Below, one piece after another: positions 27,801-35,782 of a DNA stretch of 40,447 nt. The number at the start of each line of letters is the position of its first letter. Within the stretch, counting starts at the first letter, position 1. A program made the position numbers and the translations under genes. Source of the stretch: Anaerolineae bacterium (lineage in GTDB: Bacteria; Chloroflexota; Anaerolineae; Anaerolineales; Villigracilaceae); contig JABGOQ010000110.1 in assembly GCA_018645405.1 (NCBI GenBank), positions 1 to 40,447 on the forward strand, written 5' to 3'. The notes beneath the pieces are model-generated. The model was not told the DNA's origin, searched no databases, and saw nothing but the letters and a program-made list of their open reading frames with translations.

Positions 27801-28742
27801 GGGGACATCTAACCCCAACCGTTGATTCAATTTATAACGGCCAACACGCTCAAGATCATAATGACGCTGATCGAAAAGCTGTTCTTCAAGGAAATTGCGT
27901 GCGTTTTCAAGCGTGGCAGGATCACCAGGGCGCATCTTTTTAAAGAATTCAATTAGCGATGCTTCCGCGATAGTCAACTTGCTATCGGGGTCCCAATCTG
28001 GTTCCTGCCCTAACGTGGATGCGATATACATCCGCTCAGGGTTGGTATCCACATCCGTAAAGAGTCCTAAAATTTCTTCGTCAGACCCCGTCTGAAGCGG
28101 AGAATCAGGGCGGCCATCGTCAACCGCAGCTAAAGCGCGCAAGAAAACGGTAATGGGCACAGTGCGCTTACGATTAAATTTCAAAATCATATAATCGCTT
28201 TTGCGAGTTTCAAACTCTATCCAGGCACCACGATCTGGAATCAACTTTGCTTTAGCAAGCACACGTCCCGTTGCGCGATCCGCGTCAGCTTCAAAATAAA
28301 CACCAGGCGAACGAATCAATTGCGAAACAACCACGCGTTCTGTTCCATTAATAACGAAAGTTCCCTTAGGTGTCATCTCAGGAAAATCACCCACAAAAAT
28401 TTCCTGTTTAATTGGTTCAGGAACATCCTTCCCTGCCAAAAGAACAGAAACGTAGAGGGGGCTGGCGTAGGTTAGATCGCGCTCAACACATTCAGCAATA
28501 CTATATTTTGGTTCTTCAAACCAATACTTCAAACCCCATTCTTTCGCCTCAGCACTTTGGCTGGGGAAGTAGAGTTGCATTTTTTGGTTATAAGACTCAA
28601 TAGGGGATATTTCTCGAAAAAGGCTTTCCAAGCCTTCACTCTTTAAACGTTTGAAGGACTCTATTTGAACTTCGATAAGATTGGGAAGATCAAGCGTGAC
28701 AGGAATACGCGCGTAACTTTTTTTAGGCAATGCAGGTGCCAT
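24843..28742 (-). CDS. rpoB: DNA-directed RNA polymerase subunit beta
   Basis: Catalytic-core subunit. Conserved blocks include [21 protein letters not shown], the rifampicin region [32 protein letters not shown] (about 405-440; the usual resistance positions appear wild type), [23 protein letters not shown] and the C-terminal [40 protein letters not shown]. Length 1299, long for a protein of this type. The extra length comes largely from a ~140-residue insertion at 994-1133, between [11 protein letters not shown] and the [10 protein letters not shown] segment. rpoC is not downstream; the next gene is rpsL with its own promoter. Confidence 0.98.
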   Translation of the reverse strand: MAPALPKKSYARIPVTLDLPNLIEVQIESFKRLKSEGLESLFREISPIESYNQKMQLYFPSQSAEAKEWGLKYWFEEPKYSIAECVERDLTYASPLYVSVLLAGKDVPEPIKQEIFVGDFPEMTPKGTFVINGTERVVVSQLIRSPGVYFEADADRATGRVLAKAKLIPDRGAWIEFETRKSDYMILKFNRKRTVPITVFLRALAAVDDGRPDSPLQTGSDEEILGLFTDVDTNPERMYIASTLGQEPDWDPDSKLTIAEASLIEFFKKMRPGDPATLENARNFLEEQLFDQRHYDLERVGRYKLNQRLGLDVPISHRNITKMDFVRLVRRMILISNGIEKKDDIDHLGNRRIKTVGELIQNKLRIGLRRMERVIKERMSIRDQDQLSPTSLVNIRPVVASLREFFGSSQLSQFMDQTNPLSELRHKRTLSALGPGGLRRERAGFDVRDVHHSHYGRICPIETPEGPNIGLIGRLASFARVNEYGFIETPYRKIIKTLASDDPALEGHGLRGDLLDSKDTVIFKDGERITADMLKKIKKLKKDISIIPFVSSEQIEYLSANEEDKYIIGQANAPLDLQNEFVRPRISSRDHSGFLFASPEKVDYMDVAPHQIVGISAALIPFLEHDDANRALMGSNMMAQAVPLLRPEIPLVSTGMEYSAAFDSGQVIIAERDGEVTSVTGNQIVIREKNGEVHKYPMQKYQRSNQSTCVDQRPSVIKGQIVEKGNIIADSSSTDAGELALGQNAVVAFLSWEGGNFEDAILVSERMVQDDRFTSVHVEKHEVEARDTKLGAEEITRDIPNVGEEALKDLDENGIIRIGAEVEPNDILVGKITPKGEKELTPEERLLRAIFGEKSRDVKDTSLRMPHGARGKVVDVKVFTRAENSDLKAGVETMVRVSVAQRRKITTGDKMAGRHGNKGVVSRIVPVEDMPFLEDGTPVDIILNPLGVPARMNIGQVLEVHMGWAAKRMGYRAVVPVFDGATEAEIEADLARAWLVDQAWKETAETAWSWLNEHEYDPEVIEDDDEVRRLYLEGWLGERDYDIFKIATDKTHARNATANEWLRDRDYDPETIFRPEGVEDFHRTTERDENAINACQRLWLESEGYTRKISDANLAKKAQEVMHKTGIPIPTLGKQVLRDGKTGKRYDQPVTVGVMTILKLHHLVEDKVHARSTGPYSLVTQQPLGGKAQFGGQRFGEMEVWALEAYGAANILQEMLTVKSDDVLGRVNAYEAIVKGEPMEAPGLPASFRVLVKELQSLGLAVEAIDETGDIVKFGKDAAKARPPVLGTGLMSIGKSFGQ
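25344..25763 (-). other. Repetitive insertion in RpoB (residues ~994-1133)
   Basis: In most bacteria the FDGA...E segment is followed within a few dozen residues by the DGRTG-type segment. Here ~140 residues intervene, built on degenerate repeats: [40 protein letters not shown] and [12 protein letters not shown], spaced 25-40 residues. The consensus is a Trp-Leu, then about four polar residues, a Tyr, usually followed by Asp. The insertion is acidic and has no stop or frameshift. Confidence 0.75.
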
Positions 28743-28790
28743 TCGACTCTCCTGATCGTTTTTTGAAATAACTAATTAAACCAATACCGC

Positions 28791-28806
28791 CCCTCTATGC
28801 AGAGGG
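28791..28806. repeat. Palindromic hairpin in the rpoB leader
   Basis: CCCTCT-ATGC-AGAGGG: perfect 6-bp stem with a 4-nt loop in the transcribed leader, 48 nt upstream of the rpoB start. There is no U-tract, so it is a short leader stem, not a terminator. Confidence 0.5.
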
Positions 28807-28820
28807 ACAAGCAATCCGCG

Positions 28821-28850
28821 ATTATAAGCGATAGTCTTTGTTTCAGTCAA
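28821..28850 (-). promoter_or_regulatory. Sigma70-like promoter of rpoB
   Basis: TTGACT (28845-28850), an 18-nt spacer and a perfect TATAAT (28821-28826) on the minus strand, about 80 nt upstream of the rpoB ATG. The divergent plus-strand gene begins at 29007, so the 264-nt space serves both directions. Confidence 0.8.
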
Positions 28851-29006
28851 GCAATTTTTTGAGCAATTTTGCTAAAATATCTCCCTATTTCTCAGTTAGA
28901 ATATAAGTTACCAAGAACTGAGCCGATTTTACCATAATTACGCAACTCACTTAGACTGTAAGGGTTTTTTCTCACGCATATCTTCTTATTCGCCACAGGA
29001 GGCAAA

Positions 29007-30374
29007 ATGTCATCAGAAGCACCGCAAGTCAACGACAAACGTGAAATTTTTGGGTGGGCAATGTACGATTGGGCGAACTCCGCCTTTAGCACCACTGTTG
29101 GAACAGTTTTTCTCGCTCCCTACGTTGCGGCTCTTGCTCGTAGCGCAGCAGAAGCTGCTGGAACGGAAACCGTCTCGTTTTTGGGTATCCCTATAGCACC
29201 AGATTCTTTCCTTCCTTATATGATTTCCTTATCGGTTCTCATGCAAGTGCTTTTCCTTCCAATTCTAGGCGCAATTGCTGATTACTCTAATATGCGCAAG
29301 AAAATGATGCGAACTTTTGCTACAATCGGTGCAATCGCAACTATCTTGCTCTTCTTCGTCACTGGTTCACTCTGGTGGTTGGGCGGCGTACTATATGTCC
29401 TAGCAAACCTCGCCTTTGGCGCAGCCATCGTCTTCTATAATGCCTACCTCCCCGATATTGCCAGCGAAGACGAAGTAGATCGTGTCTCCTCTTTCGGCTG
29501 GGCAATGGGCTATCTCGGCGGCGGATTGCTACTCGCTCTCAACCTCGCTTTCTTTATCTTTAGTGAAGATATTGGCGTTCCCACAGAACTCGCCATTCGC
29601 ATCAACCTCGCATCGGCGGGCATTTGGTGGTTGGGATTTTCCTTCATCACTTGGAAACGTCTCCGATCCCGGGGCTCATCTCGTGCCCTCCCTGCCAACC
29701 AAACCTATATTAAAGTTGGCTTCAAACAACTTGGCAAAACAATCAAAGAAATCAAGAACTTCCCTGAAACGCTCAGATTTTTGGTTGCATACTTCATCTA
29801 CAACGACGGAATCCAAACTGTCATTGCTGTTTCCTCCACATTTGCAGCAGCCCCACTCCTTCAAGGCGGATTGGGATTAGAAACTGAAACACTGACCGCC
29901 GTAATCCTCATGATTCAATTCGTTGCCTTCGGCGGCGCATTGCTCTGGGGAAAACTTGCCAAATGGATGGGTGCAAAACAATCCGTTATTCTTAGTCTTG
30001 TCGTCTGGTCTGGCGTAGTCATCTATGCTTATTTTGGCCTCTACGGCGAAACACGCGTCACTCAATTCTTCATTCTCGGCATTTTCATCGCCCTCGTTAT
30101 GGGTGGCTCACAAGCTATCAGCCGTAGCCTCTTCGCCCAAATGATTCCCAAAGGCAAAGAAGCCGAATACTACTCCTTCTACGAAATCAGCGAACGCGGC
30201 ACATCCTGGATCGGCCCCCTCGTCTTCGGTCTTGCCAATCAGATGTTTGGAAGTCTGCGCCCCGCTCTTCTCTCACTCATCTTCTTCTTTGTCATCGGAT
30301 TGATTTTGCTCCCCTTCGTCAAAGTAGACAAAGCTATTGCAGACGTCAAAGCCTACGACGCAAATCGCGCATGA
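29007..30374 (+). CDS. MFS transporter, UMF1 (Atg22-like) family
   Basis: Predicted 12-TM secondary transporter. The N-terminal GWAMYDWANSAFSTTVGTVFLAPYVAAL is the signature of the UMF1 family (related to the yeast vacuolar effluxer Atg22), and the loop GAIADYSNMRKKMM between TM2 and TM3 and the FNAYLPDIA-type FYNAYLPDIASEDEVDRVSSFGWAMGYLGGG segment fit. Length 455. The substrate is not predictable; amino acids are known for Atg22. AGGAGG (28997-29002) lies 4 nt before the ATG. It is followed by a bidirectional terminator. Confidence 0.9.
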   Translation: MSSEAPQVNDKREIFGWAMYDWANSAFSTTVGTVFLAPYVAALARSAAEAAGTETVSFLGIPIAPDSFLPYMISLSVLMQVLFLPILGAIADYSNMRKKMMRTFATIGAIATILLFFVTGSLWWLGGVLYVLANLAFGAAIVFYNAYLPDIASEDEVDRVSSFGWAMGYLGGGLLLALNLAFFIFSEDIGVPTELAIRINLASAGIWWLGFSFITWKRLRSRGSSRALPANQTYIKVGFKQLGKTIKEIKNFPETLRFLVAYFIYNDGIQTVIAVSSTFAAAPLLQGGLGLETETLTAVILMIQFVAFGGALLWGKLAKWMGAKQSVILSLVVWSGVVIYAYFGLYGETRVTQFFILGIFIALVMGGSQAISRSLFAQMIPKGKEAEYYSFYEISERGTSWIGPLVFGLANQMFGSLRPALLSLIFFFVIGLILLPFVKVDKAIADVKAYDANRA

Positions 30375-30421
30375 TTTAGGCTTGCTCCCACTATGGACAC
30401 ATTTTAGCGTTTATTAACACA

Positions 30422-30465
30422 AAAAGGCTCTCCTTTCCTTCAAGGGAACGAGAGCCTTTTGTTTT
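30422..30465. terminator. Bidirectional rho-independent terminator
   Basis: An 11-bp stem AAAAGGCTCTC/GAGAGCCTTTT (30422-30432 and 30450-30460), with the A-run and T-run on opposite sides so that it works both ways. It closes the MFS gene on the plus strand and could end the class III aminotransferase operon, which stops at 30650. The rest of the 275-nt intergenic region holds no gene; it contains a nine-C run (30630-30638). Confidence 0.85.
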
Positions 30466-30649
30466 CAAAAAAATATTTCAAATTGACTAATCCCTCCTCT
30501 ATCCGCGGACATCTCCACTCGAAAGGAAAGTCTGGGATAGGGGTTGCTTTAAAGCTTGTAATGTATATCAGTCAAAATTTACCATTGGCACAGCAAAAGT
30601 CATCTGAGCAATGAATTTCGCCCTCTTCGCCCCCCCCCAGACCAATCCT

Positions 30650-31972
30650 CTAAAGAAGCTGTTTGATTTTGCGGAATCCTGCTAATAGCGTTTCCGTCAA
30701 CATATCAATCTCCTTTTCTGTCATTACCGTTGATAGCGTACCTGAACAGGTATTGATCATAATAATATCATTTTCAAAAAGATAATCGAGTAAGATTTTG
30801 ATGAGTTTAGATTCTGTTGGCGTCATATAGGCATCCCGATATGTTGTGGGAGCTTCAGTTTTCATATGAATTCTAAACATTGATCCGCCACCGGTTACGC
30901 AAGCGGGAATGCCAGCAATCTGGATAGCGTCCGCAATGTTCGTTCGGGCTATATTGGCTAAACGATTCAGGTTGGTTACGGCTCTTTCATCAAACAATTC
31001 CATACTTACTAACCCAGCCGTCATCGTAATCGGATTAGCTGAAAAAGTACCAGAATGAGGAAATAATACCTTACCTGATAAGGGATTCATGACGCTCATC
31101 ACATCCTTACGCCCCGCTAATGCACCTACAGGAAAACCTCCGCCAATCATCTTACCCATTGCCGTTAAATCAGGTCGCACGTCATACCATTTCTGTGCAC
31201 CACCATAATTTGAGCGAAAGGTAATCACCTCATCGCAAATCAACAGCGCATCATTTTTGCGTGTCCACTCATAAATAGCACTTACAAACTCTTGAGATGC
31301 AGGAGCAAGACCAACACGGTGTGGCATTAAATCTAGCAAAACACAAGCTAACTCATCATTATGTTGGTTCAATATCTCCAGCGCCTGTTTCGGCTGGTTA
31401 AAAGGAATCACAACCACATCGCGCAATACAGATTCGGGGGTACCGTGAGCCACTGGCACACTGCTTGGCTTATGGGCATCACCCCAATTGCTTGGATTGG
31501 CTGTTTGACTGATTTCAGCATAATCATATAAGCCATGATATGCCCCTTCAACCTTGGCAATTTTGGGGCGGCTAGTATAAGCCCGAGCCGCCTTCAAACA
31601 TCCCATTACCGCCTCTGTGCCTGAATTTACAAAGCGGATTTTTTCGAATCCAGCATTACGACTGCACATATGCTCTGCATATTTAATTTCTACTTCAGTG
31701 GCTAAGGTAAATGCGGTCCCTTTTCGCAGTTGTGCCGATACCGCATCTACAACAGCGGGATGGGCGTGACCGTGGATAAGCGATGCCATATTATTTGCAA
31801 AATCTATACGAGTCACGCCTTCAATATCAGTAACATAAGAACCTTTCCCATTTTCAACATATAAGGGGTGTGGTATACGCAATACCGTGTTTCGGCTACA
31901 GCCACCTGGCATTACTTGTTGTGCCCGTTCATATAAAGACGCGCTACGCGATTGGGCTGATAATATATTCAC
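30650..31972 (-). CDS. Class III PLP aminotransferase, glutamate-1-semialdehyde aminomutase-like
   Basis: PLP enzyme of fold type I, class III. From the chosen start: SGTEAV (117-122) binds the PLP phosphate, EGAYHG (142-147) the ring, ICDEVIT (245-251) has the Asp pairing with the pyridine N, and Lys274 in AMGKMIGGGFPVGA forms the Schiff base. The closest general resemblance is to HemL-type aminomutases, but motifs such as FANNMASLIHGHAHP depart from true HemL and no tetrapyrrole genes are nearby. The 5' frame extends to a TTG at 31987, but GTG at 31970-31972 has AGGAGG 6 nt upstream, giving 440 residues. It begins 11 nt after the stop of the KamA-like gene, whose stop overlaps this SD, so the two genes probably act in one pathway. 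Confidence 0.88.
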   Translation of the reverse strand: MNILSAQSRSASLYERAQQVMPGGCSRNTVLRIPHPLYVENGKGSYVTDIEGVTRIDFANNMASLIHGHAHPAVVDAVSAQLRKGTAFTLATEVEIKYAEHMCSRNAGFEKIRFVNSGTEAVMGCLKAARAYTSRPKIAKVEGAYHGLYDYAEISQTANPSNWGDAHKPSSVPVAHGTPESVLRDVVVIPFNQPKQALEILNQHNDELACVLLDLMPHRVGLAPASQEFVSAIYEWTRKNDALLICDEVITFRSNYGGAQKWYDVRPDLTAMGKMIGGGFPVGALAGRKDVMSVMNPLSGKVLFPHSGTFSANPITMTAGLVSMELFDERAVTNLNRLANIARTNIADAIQIAGIPACVTGGGSMFRIHMKTEAPTTYRDAYMTPTESKLIKILLDYLFENDIIMINTCSGTLSTVMTEKEIDMLTETLLAGFRKIKQLL

Positions 31973-31983
31973 AAAAAACCTCC

Positions 31984-33384
31984 TCAAACATTATCGAGAT
32001 CGGAAAATAAACCAGCCTCATCATAAATAACACGATCGTTATAACCACTGAACCAAACTGCTTCAGGATTACGCCCTAATATGGTTACAAGCCCTTTCTC
32101 CGGTGCAGTTTCTGAGTTGCGGTGCAATTTCATAATGACTACCCCATTTTCCGCTCCTGGCACGCCCGGTAGTGGGTCGTTGGTCACAGCCACTACTTCT
32201 GTTTTACCTTTGTAATGGGTAATGGAAAGTCGCGCATGGGTTTCTACACCAGATAATCCTTTTTGAGATTCATTTAATATACGCCACGATTCCTCAATAG
32301 GTACATTAAAGGCTCGATGTCCTATGATGTCACGTCCACAGAAGAAATAATGATTTTCTATCTTGTTCTGTCTCATTTCTCGTTGCATAATACGTAATGC
32401 ATTTGAATCATTATTTATATTATTAATAATAGGAGCCTGATTATCAACCGTTAACCAATTTCGTTTGCCGAGCTCCGCCACCGCGTGTTTAGTGTCTGGG
32501 TGCCACGCCAAACCGCCTTCTGGGTCTTTTATAAAATTGCCTTCATCATCTTTGAGTAAAAATTCATCAGGGTGGTTAAAGTGGATCATCAGACGAATCT
32601 TAGTACCGGGATAAGCCACATGGAACTTATCCACCATATCAAAAAAGGTCTCATCAAAACGCTTAGGATAAAAAGCCATCTCTTTAGTACCTAAACGAAT
32701 GGATTCAATGCCTGCCTCTGCCAAGGCAGACCACCATGAGGCGATAATTTTATTGCTTAAGACCATCGGATCACCACCAGACATCAGAATTTCGCGTAAT
32801 TTTTCACGGCCCGTTTCTGGATGCCGCCCACCACTGTCTGCCACCTTTGCGTTATGATTTTTAATATAAGCCACGATATCACTAATTTGAGCTAAACCTT
32901 TGGGCGCAATAGTGCCATCTGCCAGTTCTACCTCTTTACGGGCGATGAGTTCTTCACGATAACAAAAACGACAATGAGCTGAACAAGTGGAAACCACATA
33001 GAGTAACCCCATCTCATATTTATGTATCATTCCTTCCACTGGGCTATAACTCATCTGTTTACCCGGATCGGATGCGCCTTCCAAATCAATCGTCTCTTGG
33101 GGACTGGCTTTAACTAGGGTTTGCAAAGCAGAGCTTTTTTTGGCTAACTCAAAATAATGTCGAGTTAGCTTAACAGGCATCCGCGCTTCAACATCTTTTT
33201 TTGTACCTTTCAATACCGCCAACGCTTCCAATTCGGTAGCAGAATAAAAAGATTGCATGTCTGCAGGTGCGTCGCCATCAAGAAATTTTTTCAGCCCCTT
33301 AATGATTTGGCGATTATAGTTGCCATTGGTAACTGAATCTAAAAAGACTTGCCCTTTCTCTGACAATTGATGCTTTTTTGACAT
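31984..33384 (-). CDS. KamA-like radical SAM protein (divergent lysine 2,3-aminomutase family)
   Basis: Radical SAM enzyme with the CxxxCxxC cluster motif C134-C138-C141 in CSAHCRFCYREE, followed by SGGDP (202-206), as in KamA-type 2,3-aminomutases, which move an alpha-amino group to the beta carbon. The C-terminal PLP region differs: the classical PGGGGK around the PLP lysine is replaced by HYKGKTEV (390-397), so K392 or K394 is the candidate. The Asp residues that bind the side-chain amine in lysine aminomutase are not evident (the region has FFCGRDIIGH). The substrate is therefore probably not lysine. AAGGAG lies 5 nt before the ATG; length 466. Confidence 0.88.
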   Translation of the reverse strand: MSKKHQLSEKGQVFLDSVTNGNYNRQIIKGLKKFLDGDAPADMQSFYSATELEALAVLKGTKKDVEARMPVKLTRHYFELAKKSSALQTLVKASPQETIDLEGASDPGKQMSYSPVEGMIHKYEMGLLYVVSTCSAHCRFCYREELIARKEVELADGTIAPKGLAQISDIVAYIKNHNAKVADSGGRHPETGREKLREILMSGGDPMVLSNKIIASWWSALAEAGIESIRLGTKEMAFYPKRFDETFFDMVDKFHVAYPGTKIRLMIHFNHPDEFLLKDDEGNFIKDPEGGLAWHPDTKHAVAELGKRNWLTVDNQAPIINNINNDSNALRIMQREMRQNKIENHYFFCGRDIIGHRAFNVPIEESWRILNESQKGLSGVETHARLSITHYKGKTEVVAVTNDPLPGVPGAENGVVIMKLHRNSETAPEKGLVTILGRNPEAVWFSGYNDRVIYDEAGLFSDLDNV

Positions 33385-33437
33385 CTGTTCTCCTTAAAAT
33401 TTGAGCAAATATAAGCTCTTTGAGAAATTATTCTACG

Positions 33438-33467
33438 ATTTTATTCAACTTTTTCAGCTTGAGCCAA
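33438..33467 (-). promoter_or_regulatory. Candidate promoter of the KamA-like/aminotransferase pair
   Basis: TTGGCT (33462-33467), an 18-nt spacer and TAAAAT (33438-33443), about 54-83 nt upstream of the KamA-like ATG. A fair sigma70 match. The 192-nt gap to the preceding aminotransferase gene also suggests a separate transcript. Confidence 0.5.
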
Positions 33468-33576
33468 CTGCCAACCAGTTGTATTCCTAAAGTGTGTGTG
33501 CATGCATAGTCCGGGGCCATTTGTCTCATCCTTGCTTTAGTCGCATCCTATCAGAACGCACAGGGAAAGTACTTTC

Positions 33577-34737
33577 TCATTTCAAAATCTTCCCCATTTT
33601 CTCAATCGCTTTCTCGATATTTTCTACAGAATTCGCATAAGAAAGCCTCAAATACCCTTCTCCGTGTGCGCCGAAAGAGGTGCCGGGGAGTAAAGCTACA
33701 CCAGCTTCTTCGAGCATCCAGTTGGCAACTTCATCGGAGGATTTGCCTAATTCGGTAATATTCGGGAAAACGTAAAACGCCCCTTGTGGTTTTTGGCAGG
33801 TGATGCCGGATAAAGAATTTAACCCATCTACAATCACGTTGCGGCGTTTTTCGTATTCTGCGACAACTGCGTCTACTTGATCTTGGTCGCCGGTGATAGC
33901 TTCGATACCTGCGTATTGAGTGAATTCAGCAGTGGAGCCGAGCGAGTGTGTCAGCAAAAGTCCCACACGGTGCGCCAGCTCTTCGGGCATAATTCCGTAT
34001 CCGAGCCGCCAGCCTGTCATGGCGTAGGTTTTTGAGAAGCCATCCATGATGATGGTGCGTTCTGCCATATCGGGGAGGGCGTAAATCGAGGGGGCATCGT
34101 CCATGCCGTCGTAGACGATGCGAGCGTAAATCTCATCGGAGAGTACCCAGCAATCGTGTTTTTTTGCGGCGGCGGCGATATGCTCTAAATCCGCTTTGGG
34201 GATGATCCCGCCGGTGGGATTGCTCGGCGAGTTGATGATAATCATCTTCGTTTTTTCGTTAATGAGTTTATCGAAGACATCCAGATCGAAGGAGAAATTA
34301 TTCTCTTCGACCAGTGGGACGGGAACAGCTTTTCCGCCCGCTACCCCAATCATCGCTTCATAAGTGGGGAAGCCTGGGTTCGGATAAATAACTTCATCGC
34401 CAGGATTGACAAGAGCCATTGTCGGGAAGAAGATGTTGGGTTTCCCGCCCGGACTAACTACAACCTGTTCTAGCGAAATATCAACTCCACGCCGCGCAGA
34501 TGCGTCCATAGCGATAGCAAGTCGAAACGCGGGCGTTCCGGCGGGCGGGGTGTAATTAGTCTTCCCGTTCGCGATTGCCCGCATCCCAGCGAGGCTGATA
34601 TTGTCGAAAGTGTCGAAATCCGGCTGCCCAATCTCAAAGTGGATAATTTCCCGCCCATCCGCTTCTAAAGATTGCGCTTTTGCGAGAACGGCATACGCCC
34701 CTTCTACTTTTAGGTGGTCGGTTCTGTTTGCATACAT
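33577..34737 (-). CDS. Class I/II PLP aminotransferase (aspartate/aromatic type)
   Basis: Fold type I aminotransferase of the AspC-like Ib group. Motifs: GQPDF near the N-terminus, SPSNPTGG (171-178, with Asn173), SDEIYARIVYDG (Asp201 and Tyr204) and the PLP lysine K236 in DGFSKTYAMTGWRLGYG. Length 386. Aspartate, alanine or an aromatic amino acid are all possible substrates; the lysine/methionine setting suggests aspartate. No Shine-Dalgarno is visible: the ATG abuts a heptamer-repeat array with a GGTACC stretch. It is downstream of panB. Confidence 0.92.
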   Translation of the reverse strand: MYANRTDHLKVEGAYAVLAKAQSLEADGREIIHFEIGQPDFDTFDNISLAGMRAIANGKTNYTPPAGTPAFRLAIAMDASARRGVDISLEQVVVSPGGKPNIFFPTMALVNPGDEVIYPNPGFPTYEAMIGVAGGKAVPVPLVEENNFSFDLDVFDKLINEKTKMIIINSPSNPTGGIIPKADLEHIAAAAKKHDCWVLSDEIYARIVYDGMDDAPSIYALPDMAERTIIMDGFSKTYAMTGWRLGYGIMPEELAHRVGLLLTHSLGSTAEFTQYAGIEAITGDQDQVDAVVAEYEKRRNVIVDGLNSLSGITCQKPQGAFYVFPNITELGKSSDEVANWMLEEAGVALLPGTSFGAHGEGYLRLSYANSVENIEKAIEKMGKILK

Positions 34738-34819
34738 ATCAGGTACCAGTAAATCAGGAATCAGGGATTAGTAAATCAGGGAACTGGTCTACTGTTTCCT
34801 GATTTACTGATTTCCTGAT
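34738..34819. repeat. Heptamer repeat array with inverted repeat, panB-aminotransferase spacer
   Basis: Units close to AATCAGG are repeated at about 7-nt spacing on the left (34738-34780, including AATCAGG at 34752-34758 and 34759-34765) and as the reverse complement on the right (34798-34819). The perfect core is an 11-bp stem (34770-34780 and 34798-34808, AGTAAATCAGG). The array fills the whole spacer, touching the start codon of one gene and the stop of panB. Confidence 0.7.
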
Positions 34820-34820
34820 G

Positions 34821-35675
34821 CTAATCAAGTAGCTTCTTCAAATCTTCAAATTCATCATCTTTGATGGTGAACCAGTTCTCAGGTTGCGGGAATTCTCCGG
34901 AGCCAACTTCATTTGCATACGCTGTCAAACCATTCAGAATCACTTCGCCTGCGTTGCCATAGACTTTTGCCATACGCGGTTTGAACTTGGGATACAGCCC
35001 AAACATATCATGGTAAATCAACAGTTGACCGTGCGCATCAGGACCTGCGCCCAAGCTCATGATGAGACAATCATCGGCGGCTTCGGTAATCATTGCGGTG
35101 ACGCGATCTGGAACCATTTCAAGCAGAATGAGCGATGCGCCTGCTTCTTCGAGGGCTTTGGCATCATCCATAATTTGTTTTGCTTGCGCTGCGCCACGTC
35201 CCTGCACGCGGAAACCGCCGAGAGCGGCTACACTTTGCGGGGTGAGACCGAGATGCCCAATGGCGGGGATACCGGCATCGACAATTGCTCTAATGCGGGG
35301 AGCCATGGCTTTGCCGCCTTCGAGTTTGATGGCATCACAACCGGCTTCTGCCATGAAACGACCAGCGTTTTTGACAGCGATTTCATTGCTGGGCTGGTAG
35401 CTCATATAGGGCATATCGCCAACGATGAAAACATTCGGCGCGCCACGGCGAACGGCTTGGGTGTGGCGCATCATATCTTCCATCGTGACGGGGAGCGTGC
35501 CATCGTAGCCAAGCATGGTCATGCCGAGACTATCGCCAACGAGAATCATATCGATGCCAGCTTCTTCTTGCAGGTAGGCGGTTGGGTAGTCGTAGCAGGT
35601 TAGCCACGAGATAGGCTCTTTCTTGGAAGCCTTGTCAAAAAGAGTGCGTAAGGTTACTTTCTTGCGGTCGGACAT
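34821..35675 (-). CDS. panB: 3-methyl-2-oxobutanoate hydroxymethyltransferase
   Basis: First committed step of pantothenate synthesis: transfers a hydroxymethyl group from methylene-tetrahydrofolate to 2-oxoisovalerate. Active-site motifs: LVGDSLGM (D48), GDMPYMSY (D87), IKLEGG (K117, E119), GHLGLTPQ and LLEMVP (E186). Length 284. AAGGAG lies 6 nt before the ATG. No panC or panD is present in the window, so the rest of the pathway is elsewhere. Confidence 0.97.
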   Translation of the reverse strand: MSDRKKVTLRTLFDKASKKEPISWLTCYDYPTAYLQEEAGIDMILVGDSLGMTMLGYDGTLPVTMEDMMRHTQAVRRGAPNVFIVGDMPYMSYQPSNEIAVKNAGRFMAEAGCDAIKLEGGKAMAPRIRAIVDAGIPAIGHLGLTPQSVAALGGFRVQGRGAAQAKQIMDDAKALEEAGASLILLEMVPDRVTAMITEAADDCLIMSLGAGPDAHGQLLIYHDMFGLYPKFKPRMAKVYGNAGEVILNGLTAYANEVGSGEFPQPENWFTIKDDEFEDLKKLLD

Positions 35676-35694
35676 TTATTACTCCTTGTTTTGG

Positions 35695-35782
35695 TTGAAT
35701 GTTTAAGGTTGCAGGTTGAAAGTTTAATGTTTAAAGTTATGGTTTTTTCAACTTCAAACCTTCAACTTTCAAACCTTCAACC
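35695..35782. repeat. Heptamer repeat array with inverted repeat, upstream of panB
   Basis: Six exact 7-nt units at 35695-35736 (TTGAATG, TTTAAGG, TTGCAGG, TTGAAAG, TTTAATG, TTTAAAG) face a reverse-complement array at about 35748-35782 (units like TTCAAACC and TTCAACT). Together they can form a long imperfect hairpin. The stop codon of the upstream cystathionine gamma-synthase-like gene (TGA at 35777-35779) lies inside the right arm. Confidence 0.7.

Noticed and set aside
28892-29095. Small minus-strand frame overlapping the start of the MFS gene
   Set aside because: It covers the MFS start region on the opposite strand, has no SD and no conserved motif.
30650-31972. Assignment as hemL (glutamate-1-semialdehyde aminomutase of tetrapyrrole synthesis)
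   Set aside because: Similarity is at class level only; key segments differ, no tetrapyrrole genes are near, and the gene is coupled to a radical SAM aminomutase-like gene.
31984-33384. Assignment as kamA (lysine 2,3-aminomutase)
   Set aside because: The PLP-lysine motif and the Asp residues for lysine binding are not conserved, so the substrate should not be claimed.
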